A stretch of 64,000 nucleotides of DNA from Bacteroidales bacterium. Lineage in GTDB: Bacteria > Bacteroidota > Bacteroidia > Bacteroidales > Prolixibacteraceae. The stretch spans positions 33,616 through 97,615 of the forward strand of contig JAAYDJ010000032.1 of the NCBI GenBank assembly GCA_012729335.1, in the 5' to 3' direction. The notes beneath the pieces were generated by a model. That model saw nothing but the letters and a program-made list of their open reading frames with translations, was not told the DNA's origin and made no database searches. Positions 44,162-53,352 of the stretch are shown piece after piece. The translations under genes were made by a program, and so were the position numbers. How positions within the stretch are numbered: position 1 is the stretch's first letter; the number at the start of each line of letters is the position of its first letter.

Positions 44162-45550
44162 TCAAAGGACATGTTTCAGGAATTCACGGGGGTTGTCACC
44201 GGCGATGACACGGAATTCCTCTCCGAAAAGGGTCCTGAATTTGCGTATATTTCCGTTGAAGTTGTCTTCGAAGAGGAGCAGCAGGGTATAGTCGGAGCCG
44301 AAGAGGATCCGGTGTCTGATTCCGGAATACAGCGGATGGGTGATCAGTTTACGGAGTACCCTGAATTCCGTGAAGCAGGAGAGGTCGGTGTAGACCTGAT
44401 ATCGGGGATCCTGGAGCAGGGCGATGATTCTGTTGGACCACAGGGAGGGATCGCCGGGGTGGGTGAGGGCGTTCCCCAGCTCGGTACCCCCACCGAAGTG
44501 GGCCAGGTTCAGGCGCAGCCGGGGGTATTTGGCGATGACTTTCTGCCACAGCAACGGGTGGTTAAGGGTCATGGCCCTTTCATGGACACCTTCGCTGCCC
44601 AGAAAGGAATCGCGGAACCTGACGCTTTCCTGGTCGAGGTATCGGAGCTTGCCATCCTTCCAGATGTCGCCGGTGATCACCACACTTTTGGCAAAAGTGG
44701 CGAAACCCCCCAGTGAATTGTGGGTGGTCACGGGAATTCCGTGGTCTTCACAGAAGGCATAAATCCCTCCCCGTTCCTCTTTGGGGCCGTAAAGCAGCGG
44801 GTCGGTGGGGGAGTAGCCGTTGGGGCAGTACAGTTTGATGCCGGCAAAGAGTTTTCCGCGGCCTACGTGGGCCAGGGCATAGTCATAGATGCCAGGCCGG
44901 CGGGGATCCACCGCCAGAAAGGGAAACACCCTCTCCCGGTAGCGGGGGTCCTCTTTCATGGCAGCCAGCTGCCTGATCTGTTCCTCCCATCCCCGGAAAG
45001 CCCCGGGAACCCGCGACAACTGCCGGTCGGCATCCAGAAGCTTGCCTGCATTCTCCAGAAAACGCTCTTTCTCCCGGAGGTACTTCCCACGCCACAATGC
45101 CCCCTCCTCACTTTCAGGAAGCTCCCCGGGGGTGAGCAGCCTGTTCCCCGATTCCACACTCCCGAAGAACCGGTCAGCCTCCCGCCTGAAATCACGGGCG
45201 GTAGCCTCCCCGGGCAGGAGGGCCGCCTCCCTGTCGGCCGTGGGCGCAAAACACCACGTCAGATCAAACGTCAATGGGGTGAGTATAAACTCCCCCTTGT
45301 AGGTCTTGTCCAGTTCGTCAAAGATGGCGGCAGAATTCTTCCGGCAGAAAACCGACATGGCATGCGAATAGCGCCTAAGCTTCCTGATCATGCCTTTCAG
45401 TCCACGCAGTTGGTCGCTCTCCCCCCGGCTCAGGCGCTCCCTGAACCCCAGCTGGTTTCTCATCTCCTTCATCAGGCGGTACAAGAGCTCCCTGGCCAGG
45501 AAATTTTTGTTGAAGAGGTGGTTGTGAATGTCGTAATACATGGTCGTCAT
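44162..45550 (-). CDS. Amidohydrolase family metal-dependent hydrolase
   Basis: From the ATG at 45550 the protein has 462 residues. It begins with the metal-binding HxH of YYDIHNHLFN and shows TIM-barrel amidohydrolase_2 features: KLYCPNGYSP, a second His in VTTHNSLGG, LNLAHFGGG, and a late Asp in ILFGSDYTLL. The longer start at 45721 is rejected because it would place a terminator hairpin (45634-45665) inside the gene. The substrate is unknown; relatives include decarboxylases and lactonases. It is a single-gene unit. Confidence 0.82.
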   Translation of the reverse strand: MTTMYYDIHNHLFNKNFLARELLYRLMKEMRNQLGFRERLSRGESDQLRGLKGMIRKLRRYSHAMSVFCRKNSAAIFDELDKTYKGEFILTPLTFDLTWCFAPTADREAALLPGEATARDFRREADRFFGSVESGNRLLTPGELPESEEGALWRGKYLREKERFLENAGKLLDADRQLSRVPGAFRGWEEQIRQLAAMKEDPRYRERVFPFLAVDPRRPGIYDYALAHVGRGKLFAGIKLYCPNGYSPTDPLLYGPKEERGGIYAFCEDHGIPVTTHNSLGGFATFAKSVVITGDIWKDGKLRYLDQESVRFRDSFLGSEGVHERAMTLNHPLLWQKVIAKYPRLRLNLAHFGGGTELGNALTHPGDPSLWSNRIIALLQDPRYQVYTDLSCFTEFRVLRKLITHPLYSGIRHRILFGSDYTLLLLFEDNFNGNIRKFRTLFGEEFRVIAGDNPREFLKHVL

Positions 45551-45633
45551 TCCGTTAGTCCGCCCATTGCGGATGGTTTTGTAAAGGGTCCTTGAAATCC
45601 TATACAATTTATGGAGAAGGGGGGACAAAAACA

Positions 45634-45665
45634 AAAAATCCCCGGAATTATTTCCGGGGATTTTT
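45634..45665 (-). terminator. Bidirectional terminator after the M16 peptidase gene
   Basis: AAAAAATCCCCGGAA pairs with TTTCCGGGGATTTTT over a short loop. Flanking A and T tracts allow termination on both strands. It lies between the M16 stop (45781) and the amidohydrolase start. Confidence 0.85.
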
Positions 45666-45780
45666 ATACGGGTGGGGCCGCCGTGCCGGGTGCATGCTCC
45701 TGACATAAAACGGATTGCCATGCGTCTGCTGCCGGTGGCCGTGCCGGCTGGTGCCGGGTGATGCAGGTCTCTTCGGGAGA

Positions 45781-48594
45781 TTACCTTTTCAGCAGGACGG
45801 GGGTTCCCAGTCCGGCTTTTTCTAGTTCCCGGAGCTGTGTCTCGGCATCACCCACAATCACATAATAGAGGTTGCCCGGGAGAATGAACCGCTGCGCCAG
45901 TTGCCGGTGGGTCTCAGGCGTGAGCGAGCGGATGAAGTTCTCCTCTGCCCTGACAAAATCAAAAGGTTTGTCGTAGGCGCTGATTTGGGTGAGCATATCC
46001 AGTTTGGCCCTGAGGGTTTCGAAGTTGAGGGCATTGGATTTGATCAGGGCGTTTTTGGTGAACTGCAAATCTTCGGGGGTGATGTGCCTTACATATTTTT
46101 CCATCTCGTTCTTGAAGATTTCCACCGATTCGAGGGTAGCTGTGGAACGTACGCTCGAGGAGGCCATGAACTCCCCGTAATTTCTGCCCCCGGTGAAACC
46201 TGAGCGGGCACCGTAGGTGAATCCCTTTTCTTCGCGGAGGATCAGGTTGAGGATGCCATTGAAGGAGCCTCCCAGTTTGTAATTGACCACCGAAGCGGGG
46301 AAGTAATCGGGGCTGGTACGGGGCATGGCGGGACCGCCGATCTGGATGACCGACTGCTTGGCCCCCGGTACGTCGACGAAATAAATGGCCGATTGCTCAG
46401 GTTTTTCGGGCTGGCTTACTTCCGGAAGGTCAACGGGGAAGTTTTTCCATTTTTTCACCAGGTTTTTGGTGGCCTTTCTGACCTGTATCGGGGAGAGGTC
46501 GCCGGCCACGTGAAGCGTAGCCACTGCCGGTGAAAAGGCGGTTCGATAATAAGTTTTGAGGTCGTCGGGGGTGATGGCGGCTACCGATTCGGGGGTTCCC
46601 TCGGTATCGCTGGCCAGCGGGTGTCCTTCGCCGTAAACCAGTTTCTTAAAGGCGCTGTTGGCCAGCCAGGAGGGATTGGCGACATTGCGGCGCAGGTTGT
46701 TGATCATCCTGCTTTGAACCAGTTTGAACTGTTGTGCATCCCAACGGGGCTCCAGGAGGATCTCCTCCACCAGGGCCATGGTTTTCTCAAAATTGCGGGC
46801 CAGGGTGTTCACGCTGATGGAAATCTCTTCCACGCCGGCATTCACGGAGATGCGGGCGCCCAGCAGGTCGATGGTTTCCTCCAGTTCTTCGGGGGTACGG
46901 CGGAGGGTTCCCTCGGTCATCATGGCCGCCACGAAGGCTGCCACGCCGGGTTTATCCACGGGATCGAGGAGATGCCCTCCCTTCAGGGTCAGCGTATAGT
47001 TGACCAGGGGGAGCTCCTTGTCGTCAATGCCCAGCAGGGCCATGCCGTTGCCCAGTTTCCCCGACCATATTTTGGGAAGGGTCACCACCGGGTCGGGACC
47101 GGCTGCCGGCTCCACCGTACGGTCAATCTTAGAGGGGGTGCGCACCACGCTTTCCTCCACGGCCGCTTCATCCAACTTCACCTCCAGGGCTTCGGTGACC
47201 TTTTCCTCTACCACATCGGCCTTCACCGATCCTTCGGCCACCAGGGCCACCTGCCCCTTTGGCACAAAAGAGGTGGCCACATAGGGCTGGTTTTTGATAT
47301 ACTTGTGGTACACCCGAATGACGTCGTCGGTGGTCACCGCCCGGATATGGGCCAGGTCGCGCGTAATGAAGCCCGGGTCTCCCGCATACTCATTATACCT
47401 CGCCAGCTGAAACGACTTGCTCAGGACCGAACTCACCTGGTTGTAAAAGGAGGTTTCCAGGGAGGCTTTGATCCTTTCGATGTCGCTGTCTGTGATGCCT
47501 TCCTTTTCAAAAAGGGCGAACCCTTCGAAAATGGCCTTCTCGACATCGGCCAGGCTGACGCCGCTGTTGGCGCTGACGGTCACCTGAAAACGGCCTGCCA
47601 GCTCCTGGGCACTGTGGTATGCCCCCACCCGGGAGGTGAGCTGTTTGTCACGTACCAGTACCTTGTACAGAGGCGCTTTCTTGCCGTTGCTCAGCAGCTG
47701 CCCCAGAAAACTGAGCGCATAGCTGTCGGTGGTGTATTGCTCGGGGGTCGCCCATGCCATGGTCAGCTGTCCGGTCGTGGCAAAATTATCCTCGTGATAG
47801 AGCTTTTTGGTACCCGGAAGGGTGACCGGTATGGGTTTCATGTCCTCTACTTTGTTTCCGGAGGGTATCTCCCCGAAATAACGCTCCACCATGCGCTTGA
47901 TTTCCGCAGGGTCGAAATCGCCGGCAATCACCAGCGTGGCATTGTTGGGGACATACCAGGCGGCGTGGAATTCCTTCACATCGTCGATGGTGGCGTTGAA
48001 AAGATCTTTCATCTCACCGATCACCTGCCAGCTGTAAGGATGTCCTTCGGGATAGAAATTCCGGTCCATGACGTAGCCCGCATGTCCGTAAGGACGGTTG
48101 TCGTAATTCTGGCGTTTTTCATTCTGGACCACATTCTGCTGGTTGGCGAAGGCTGACCTGGTCACCGTGTTGATGAGATATCCCATGCGATCGGCCTCCA
48201 TCCAGAGCACCATTTCTACCGCATTGCGGGGAACCACTTCATAATACACGGTGCCGTCCTTGTTGGTGCCGCCATTCAGGGTTCCCCCCGCATTCTGAAT
48301 CTTGCGGAAAAACTGATCCTGGGGCACGTTCTCCGACTCCTGGAACATCATGTGTTCGAAGAGGTGGGCAAAGCCGGTTTTCCCGGGTTTCTCGCGGTTC
48401 GAACCCACATGGTACTGGATAGCCACGGCCACGATGGGATCTGATTTGTCAAGGTGCAGAATGACATCCAACCCGTTGGGAAGGGTATACTTTTCGAAAT
48501 CGAGCCTGAAACGCTCATCGGCCGACAGGCCGGTGGAAGCTGTCGTGAACAGCAGCAGCAGGGGTAAAGCCATAAACCACTTGTTAGTACGCAT
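45781..48594 (-). CDS. Insulinase-like (M16) zinc metallopeptidase, two-domain
   Basis: The 937-residue protein starts at 48594 (MRTNKWFMALPLLLLF), giving a clean Sec signal; the longer ORF to 48723 lies across the promoter and is rejected. The N-terminal M16 domain carries the inverted zinc motif HLFEH (77-81) with the downstream Glu in the NEKRQNYDNRPYG region. The second half (about 500-937) is an inactive M16-like repeat. It should be periplasmic and degrade peptides. It is divergent from the DUF6132-trxA pair, with overlapping promoters, and closed by a strong terminator. Confidence 0.93.
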   Translation of the reverse strand: MRTNKWFMALPLLLLFTTASTGLSADERFRLDFEKYTLPNGLDVILHLDKSDPIVAVAIQYHVGSNREKPGKTGFAHLFEHMMFQESENVPQDQFFRKIQNAGGTLNGGTNKDGTVYYEVVPRNAVEMVLWMEADRMGYLINTVTRSAFANQQNVVQNEKRQNYDNRPYGHAGYVMDRNFYPEGHPYSWQVIGEMKDLFNATIDDVKEFHAAWYVPNNATLVIAGDFDPAEIKRMVERYFGEIPSGNKVEDMKPIPVTLPGTKKLYHEDNFATTGQLTMAWATPEQYTTDSYALSFLGQLLSNGKKAPLYKVLVRDKQLTSRVGAYHSAQELAGRFQVTVSANSGVSLADVEKAIFEGFALFEKEGITDSDIERIKASLETSFYNQVSSVLSKSFQLARYNEYAGDPGFITRDLAHIRAVTTDDVIRVYHKYIKNQPYVATSFVPKGQVALVAEGSVKADVVEEKVTEALEVKLDEAAVEESVVRTPSKIDRTVEPAAGPDPVVTLPKIWSGKLGNGMALLGIDDKELPLVNYTLTLKGGHLLDPVDKPGVAAFVAAMMTEGTLRRTPEELEETIDLLGARISVNAGVEEISISVNTLARNFEKTMALVEEILLEPRWDAQQFKLVQSRMINNLRRNVANPSWLANSAFKKLVYGEGHPLASDTEGTPESVAAITPDDLKTYYRTAFSPAVATLHVAGDLSPIQVRKATKNLVKKWKNFPVDLPEVSQPEKPEQSAIYFVDVPGAKQSVIQIGGPAMPRTSPDYFPASVVNYKLGGSFNGILNLILREEKGFTYGARSGFTGGRNYGEFMASSSVRSTATLESVEIFKNEMEKYVRHITPEDLQFTKNALIKSNALNFETLRAKLDMLTQISAYDKPFDFVRAEENFIRSLTPETHRQLAQRFILPGNLYYVIVGDAETQLRELEKAGLGTPVLLKR

Positions 48595-48607
48595 CTTTGG
48601 TTGAAAT

Positions 48608-48640
48608 TTTGTAAATGAGAGGCCTAAAATAATACATTTA
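48608..48640 (+). promoter_or_regulatory. Promoter of the DUF6132-trxA unit
   Basis: TTTG (48608-48611) and TACATTTA (48633-48640) are separated by 21 bases, matching TTTG-N19-21-TAnnTTTG with one mismatch. The start would be near 48647. A minus-strand near-match (TATTTTAG, 48624-48631) for the M16 gene lies within it. Confidence 0.5.
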
Positions 48641-48706
48641 TCTGAACTGCAGTAAGCGCCCCGCGTGAACCATTTCGCCGGAAAACCGTTTATGGGAAAA
48701 AACGAT

Positions 48707-48940
48707 ATGAAGGGATTCATCATTCGACATAAATGGGCGCTGTTGGGGCTGCTTGCGGGAGCCGTGGCCGGCTTTCTCTACTGGAGACTGGTGGGGTGCA
48801 CCTCGGGCAGTTGCCCGATCAGGTCAGTCTGGTATTGGAGCACCCTCTGGGGAGCCGCCATGGGATACCTCCTGGGCGATTTTGTACAGGATCTGATCCA
48901 CCGCCGTAAACACAGAAATGAGAATGCAGGGGAAGTTTGA
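48707..48940 (+). CDS. DUF6132 family small membrane protein
   Basis: Starting at the ATG at 48707 (MKGFIIRHKWALLG) the product is 77 residues; an ATG at 48692 and a GTG at 48665 are possible longer starts. There are two transmembrane helices (about 8-27 and 42-62) around the conserved VGCTSGSCPI motif with two Cys, the hallmark of DUF6132. The gene overlaps trxA by 23 bases, so they are translationally coupled. The cysteine motif plus a thioredoxin neighbour suggests a redox role; function is unproven. Confidence 0.82.
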   Translation: MKGFIIRHKWALLGLLAGAVAGFLYWRLVGCTSGSCPIRSVWYWSTLWGAAMGYLLGDFVQDLIHRRKHRNENAGEV

Positions 48941-49235
48941 AAATATCATCAGTTCAGAGAGGCCCGTTTTGGTCGATTTTTATGCCGAATGGTGCGGGCC
49001 GTGCAAAGCCATGGCACCTGTTCTGAAGCAGGTCAAGGAATCGCTTAACGACCATGTGCGTATCATTAAGGTGGATGTGGACCATAATCCGGCCCTGGCC
49101 GGCAAGTATGGCATCCGCAGTGTACCTACGCTGATGCTTTTCAGGCAGGGGCGCATGATCTGGAGTGCCGCGGGCGTACGGTCCGCCACCGAAATCCGCC
49201 AGGTGGTCGAACAGGCCCTGCAAAAAACGGCCTGA
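48918..49235 (+). CDS. trxA: Thioredoxin
   Basis: The 105-residue thioredoxin has the active site WCGPC (25-29 in FYAEWCGPCKAM), the cis-Pro in RSVPTLMLF near 73, and the buried Asp in VLVDFYAEW. It lacks a signal peptide and is cytosolic. It overlaps the end of DUF6132. The stop region carries a 21-bp tandem duplication (49224-49263) that repeats the end of the gene, including its stop codon, in the 3' flank. Confidence 0.95.
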   Translation: MRMQGKFENIISSERPVLVDFYAEWCGPCKAMAPVLKQVKESLNDHVRIIKVDVDHNPALAGKYGIRSVPTLMLFRQGRMIWSAAGVRSATEIRQVVEQALQKTA

Positions 49236-49263
49236 TTTCTCCGGAAAACGGCCTGATTTCTCC
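49224..49263. repeat. 21-bp tandem duplication across the trxA stop
   Basis: AAAACGGCCTGATTTCTCC at 49224-49242 recurs perfectly at 49245-49263. The trxA stop (TGA, 49233-49235) lies in the first copy. Confidence 0.85.
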
Positions 49264-49335
49264 ACCAGGCCGAACGATCCCCGGGGTGCCCTGAATTGGA
49301 AGGGATGTTCCCGGTCCTGAAACCGCACCTTTTTT

Positions 49336-49343
49336 TATCTTTG
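49336..49343 (+). promoter_or_regulatory. -7 promoter box for the M28 peptidase
   Basis: TATCTTTG is an exact TAnnTTTG match only 7 bases before the ATG at 49351, implying a very short or leaderless transcript, or use of the ATG at 49357. Confidence 0.4.
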
Positions 49344-49350
49344 GGAAAAA

Positions 49351-51021
49351 ATGATCATGTTCCGAACTACTTTCAGATGCCTGACCGGAACGGTCACCGG
49401 CATTCTGGCTGCAGCATTGTTACTCTCTTCGTGTGGTCAGAAGACGCCTGAAACTTCACCTGAAGGTGTGATCACCTATGCTGCCATCGAAAAGCACATT
49501 GTGGCGCTCTCTTCTGATGAGATGAAAGGGCGCATGCCGGCCACCCCTTCCGAGGAAAAAGTCGTGGAATACATTGCAGCCCAGATGCGGGAGATAGGTC
49601 TGGAACCCGCCGCCGGAGGCAGTTATTTTCAGGAGGTACCTCTTTTACTGGTGACGGGCCGAAGTTCCCCCTGGCTGGAATTCGTCACCCCCAATGGGAC
49701 CCTCTCACTGGCCAAACAAACCGATTACGTCTCTTTTGGCCGCAAGATGGAAACCAGCGTCACCCTCGATGGGTCGGAAGTCGTTTTTGCAGGGTATGGC
49801 ATTGTGGCACCCGAATATGGGAGAAACGACTTCGAGGGGGTGGATGTCAGGGGCAAGACCATCCTGGTGTGGGTCAATGATCCGGGTTACGGTACGGAGG
49901 GGGATTATTTCCGGGGACATGAAATGACTTATTATGGCAGGTGGACCTATAAATTCGAGGAGGCAGCCCGGAAGGGAGCCCGGGCCTGCTTCATTATTCA
50001 CGAAACCGGTCCGGCGGGTTATGGTTGGAATGTGGTGAGCAACAACGGGGAGTCCACGCAGCAGTATCTGCTGCCGGGTGACGGTTATGCCTCGCGTTGC
50101 GGAATTGAAGGGTGGATCACCCTGTCCTCCGCGGAGAAGCTGTTTCAGTCTTGCGGGCTTTCCCTGGAGAAGTTGAAAAGAGAGTCGGCAGCCCCCGGCT
50201 TTAAGCCCTTTACCCTGCCGGTAACGGTGAGCGGTTCGCTCACCAACCGTTTTGATACCGCGGTTTCACGGAATGTGTGCGGGATGATCCGCGGGGCCCG
50301 TCACCCCGGTGAAGTGGTCGTTTATACGGCACACTGGGATCATCTGGGAGTGGGAACCCCTGTCAACGGGGACTCCATTTACAACGGGGCCACTGATAAC
50401 GCCAGCGCTGTGGCCTGGATGCTGGAAATCGCCCGGGCTTTCACTTCCGGCCCTCCTCCGGAAAGATCCCTCCTCTTTTTGTCACCCACCGCCGAGGAAT
50501 CGGGATTGCTGGGCTCTTCGTGGTACACACAGAATCCCTTCTTCTCCCTCGACAGCACCGTAGCCTGCATCAATACCGATGTGATTCTCTTCCTGGGAAA
50601 ATTCAGGGACATTGCCCTGACCGGTTATGGCTATTCCGACCTCGACAGCCTCGTGGAGCGGGTCGCCGCAACTCAGGGACGCTACTCCGTTCCCGATCCC
50701 AACCCCGAAAACGGCATGTTCTTCCGTTCCGACCAGTTCCCCTTTGTCAAGCGGGGTGTCCCCGCCATTTTTGCGAAGGGCTATACCGATGCCGAAAAAT
50801 TCGGTCCCGGGGAGACGGCGGCCCTGATTGCCCGCTACTGGGAATCGGTTTACCATACTCCGCAAGATGAATATGATCCCTTGCGCGACGACCTCAGCGG
50901 ATTGGTGGAGGATGCCCGCCTCTTTTACAAGGTAGGGGCCGAACTGGCCCACAGCCGTTTCTGGCCCCAATTTAAAACTTCCGCAGGATTCGGCGAAGCC
51001 GCACCCCTGCGGCCCCGGTAG
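49351..51021 (+). CDS. M28 family metallopeptidase lipoprotein with PA domain
   Basis: The 556-residue lipoprotein has LLSSC (Cys near 28) and belongs to M28 (aminopeptidase S/glutamate carboxypeptidase II fold). A PA domain insertion lies at about 120-225 (VVFAGYGIVAPEYGRNDF). Zinc ligands and catalytic residues are seen: His/Asp in TAHWDHLG, Asp in GATDNASAVA, the Glu-Glu of PTAEESGLLGS, Asp in INTDVI, and His in YHTPQDEYDP. It likely trims peptides in the periplasm or at the outer membrane. It is convergent with the cytidylate-kinase-like gene, 25 bases apart. Confidence 0.92.
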   Translation: MIMFRTTFRCLTGTVTGILAAALLLSSCGQKTPETSPEGVITYAAIEKHIVALSSDEMKGRMPATPSEEKVVEYIAAQMREIGLEPAAGGSYFQEVPLLLVTGRSSPWLEFVTPNGTLSLAKQTDYVSFGRKMETSVTLDGSEVVFAGYGIVAPEYGRNDFEGVDVRGKTILVWVNDPGYGTEGDYFRGHEMTYYGRWTYKFEEAARKGARACFIIHETGPAGYGWNVVSNNGESTQQYLLPGDGYASRCGIEGWITLSSAEKLFQSCGLSLEKLKRESAAPGFKPFTLPVTVSGSLTNRFDTAVSRNVCGMIRGARHPGEVVVYTAHWDHLGVGTPVNGDSIYNGATDNASAVAWMLEIARAFTSGPPPERSLLFLSPTAEESGLLGSSWYTQNPFFSLDSTVACINTDVILFLGKFRDIALTGYGYSDLDSLVERVAATQGRYSVPDPNPENGMFFRSDQFPFVKRGVPAIFAKGYTDAEKFGPGETAALIARYWESVYHTPQDEYDPLRDDLSGLVEDARLFYKVGAELAHSRFWPQFKTSAGFGEAAPLRPR

Positions 51022-51046
51022 ACGAAAGCCCCTGCGCTCACTGCCA

Positions 51047-51769
51047 TCAAAGGAAATCGAGCCGGGGTGTGTACCCCTCGAGAATCTTCTTCTCTTCGAT
51101 AGCCAGCATGATCACGTCGACAATCATCTCGGTAGTGAAATGGGAGCGGTTGAAGGTCAGGTCGAAGAGTTCTTCGTCGGGGCCCCTTTCGGGCATCGCG
51201 GCATGCCGGTAGGCATATCTTTCCTTTTCCACCCTTTCGATAAAACGGATGGATTCCTGGCGGGTCCAGCTGTTTTTGTTCATGATGCATAGGATCCGCT
51301 CCTCCAGGGGAGCCACCAGCCTGATATGCAGGGAGTTTCTGAGATCTGCGGCGATGACGTTGCTGGCGCGGCCTACAATGATGCAGAAGCCATCCTCGGC
51401 AAAGCTGCGGATCACCTCCACTACCGTTTTCTTGATTTTTTTGTCGCTTTTGTACTTCTTCTCAGAAAAGGCGCTGATGATCTCGTCGACCATGGTGCGC
51501 TCCTCCTGCTTGAAAATCTTGGCGACCCTTTCGGGTTCGAGGTTCAGTTCTCTGGCGCTGTGGTTGAGGATCTCCTTGCTGAGAACCCGCCACCCTTCAA
51601 ATGAGGTGGTTTTGTTAAGCCTTTCGGCCAGGGCGTAGGCCAGCTCCAGCCCGGAGCATCCCACCTGACGCGAAATCGTGATCACCGGCCCCGGGGGTTT
51701 GTTCTCCCTGCCCGGAGCAACACTCCGCGTCAGCCTTTTGTTGAGATAAGATACGAGTGTATTGGACAT
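51047..51769 (-). CDS. Cytidylate-kinase-like family protein
   Basis: The 240-residue protein belongs to the cytidylate-kinase-like Pfam family (PF13189). The N-terminus has VITISRQVGCSGLELAYALAERL, where the P-loop-like turn reads GCSG, lacking the classical GKS/T Lys, as is usual in this family. Other shared parts are KKTVVEVIRSFAEDGFCIIVGRAS and HIRLVAPLEERI. It is probably cytosolic. Its substrate is not established: it is not the housekeeping Cmk. The gene is convergent with the M28 gene and divergent from pepP. Confidence 0.85.
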   Translation of the reverse strand: MSNTLVSYLNKRLTRSVAPGRENKPPGPVITISRQVGCSGLELAYALAERLNKTTSFEGWRVLSKEILNHSARELNLEPERVAKIFKQEERTMVDEIISAFSEKKYKSDKKIKKTVVEVIRSFAEDGFCIIVGRASNVIAADLRNSLHIRLVAPLEERILCIMNKNSWTRQESIRFIERVEKERYAYRHAAMPERGPDEELFDLTFNRSHFTTEMIVDVIMLAIEEKKILEGYTPRLDFL

Positions 51770-51900
51770 GGTCTTTACTTTATGTGGTGCGTTATTCCGA
51801 TAATATTACGCTTTTTTCCGGAAGCGGGTTCCCTCCCCTTCATAAAAAATCGCACAAGAGGCTTTCGTGCTTCCTTTTTAAGGGTAAAATCAGGCCGGCC

Positions 51901-51932
51901 CTTGTTTTCACCGCTTAAAACCCGTATTTTCG
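51901..51932 (+). promoter_or_regulatory. Promoter of pepP
   Basis: CTTG (51901-51904) and TATTTTCG (51925-51932) lie 20 bases apart, each one mismatch from the TTTG-N19-21-TAnnTTTG consensus. The start would be near 51939, about 18 bases before the ATG. Confidence 0.4.
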
Positions 51933-51956
51933 GGACTCCATCCTAAAAGTGAAAGT

Positions 51957-53345
51957 ATGTTTGCAAAAGAAATCTATATCAGCCGCCGGAAACAGCTGGC
52001 AGGCCTGGTTAAAAGCGGGATCATCCTCTTGCCGGGAAACGGGGAGTCGCCCATGAATTATCCTGACAATACCTATCATTTCAGGCAGGACAGCAGTTTT
52101 CTCTATTTTTTCGGATTGGATCAGCCTGATCTTGCAGGTGTGATCGACGCCGACAGCGGGGAGGAGATACTTTTCGGCAACGATGTGGACCTCGATGACA
52201 TCATCTGGATGGGGCCGCAGGAAAGCATGGCTTCACGGGCCGAGCGGGTGGGCGTTGCCCGTTCGCAACCTTTTGGCCGGCTGGGAGATTACCTTCGCGA
52301 AGCCATCGGAATGGGGAGAAGAATTCATTTTTTGCCACCTTACCGGGGTGAGGGGAAAATCATGCTCGCCGCTTTAACGGGTATCGCCGTGGAACGCCAG
52401 AAAGAGATGGCCTCCCTTGAACTGATCAGGGCGGTGGTGAGCCTCCGTTCCATCAAGGATTCCCTCGAAATAGAGGAGATTGAAAAGGCCTGCGCCACCG
52501 GTTACAAAATGCATGTCAAGGCCATGAAGATGGCCCAACCCGGGGTGTGGGAACAGAAAATCACCGGCCGCATCGAGGGCATTGCCGCATCGGGCGGGGG
52601 GCAGATATCCTTTCCGGTCATCCTTTCGCAAAACGGGGATACCCTTCATAACCACGACCATTCCCAGATTCTGGAAAAGGGAAGACTGCTGATCGTTGAC
52701 GCCGGGGCAGAGTCCCTGCTGCACTATGCGTCTGATTTTACTCGGACCACTCCCGTGGGAGGAAAGTTTTCACCGCGGCAACGCGAGATCTACAATATTG
52801 TCCTGGCCGCCAACAACCGGGCCACAGAGCTGATCAGGCCCGGGGTGACCTATCTTTCGGTGCACCTGGAAGCGGCCAGGGTGATCGCCGCCGGACTCAA
52901 GGAAGCAGGGCTGATGAAAGGCGATGTGGATGAAGCCGTGGCGGCCGGTGCGCATGCCCTCTTTTTCCCGCACGGACTGGGACACATGATGGGTCTTGAT
53001 GTCCATGACATGGAAGACCTGGGACAAATCCATGTTGGCTTCGATGAGGAGATCAGACCCTCCACACAGTTCGGCACCCGCTCCCTCAGATTGGGTCGGC
53101 GGCTCCAACCCGGATTTGTCATCACCAATGAACCGGGCATCTATTTCATTCCGGCCCTGATCGATCAATGGCGCACTGCAAAAATCAACGACGCCTTCAT
53201 CAACTTCGATAAAGTGGAACAATACAAGGGCTTTGGCGGAATCAGGCTCGAGGACGATATCCTGGTCACTCCGGAAGGATCCCGCATCCTCGGCAAACGG
53301 GTGCCCATCGATCCCGAAGAGGTGGAAAAAACCGTGGCCGGCTGA
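51957..53345 (+). CDS. pepP: Xaa-Pro aminopeptidase (aminopeptidase P family, M24B)
   Basis: The 462-residue enzyme removes N-terminal residues next to proline. The N-terminal domain (about 1-165) has RQDSSFLYFFGLDQPD. The pita-bread domain carries the metal ligands Asp in LIVDAGAES and DFTRTTPVGG, His in FFPHGLGHMMGLDVHD, Glu in VITNEPGIYF, and Glu in GIRLEDDILVT. It is convergent with the LMW-phosphatase-like gene, with only 7 bases between stops. Length and motifs are typical. Confidence 0.94.
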   Translation: MFAKEIYISRRKQLAGLVKSGIILLPGNGESPMNYPDNTYHFRQDSSFLYFFGLDQPDLAGVIDADSGEEILFGNDVDLDDIIWMGPQESMASRAERVGVARSQPFGRLGDYLREAIGMGRRIHFLPPYRGEGKIMLAALTGIAVERQKEMASLELIRAVVSLRSIKDSLEIEEIEKACATGYKMHVKAMKMAQPGVWEQKITGRIEGIAASGGGQISFPVILSQNGDTLHNHDHSQILEKGRLLIVDAGAESLLHYASDFTRTTPVGGKFSPRQREIYNIVLAANNRATELIRPGVTYLSVHLEAARVIAAGLKEAGLMKGDVDEAVAAGAHALFFPHGLGHMMGLDVHDMEDLGQIHVGFDEEIRPSTQFGTRSLRLGRRLQPGFVITNEPGIYFIPALIDQWRTAKINDAFINFDKVEQYKGFGGIRLEDDILVTPEGSRILGKRVPIDPEEVEKTVAG

Positions 53346-53352
53346 TCCCCGG

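Noticed and set aside
45551..45721. N-terminal extension of the amidohydrolase
   Set aside because: It spans a strong bidirectional terminator hairpin, and the conserved HxH starts right after the ATG at 45550.
46621..48156. 511-residue plus-strand ORF opposite the M16 peptidase
   Set aside because: Shadow ORF in GC-rich coding sequence; the minus strand has the zinc motif and full domain order.
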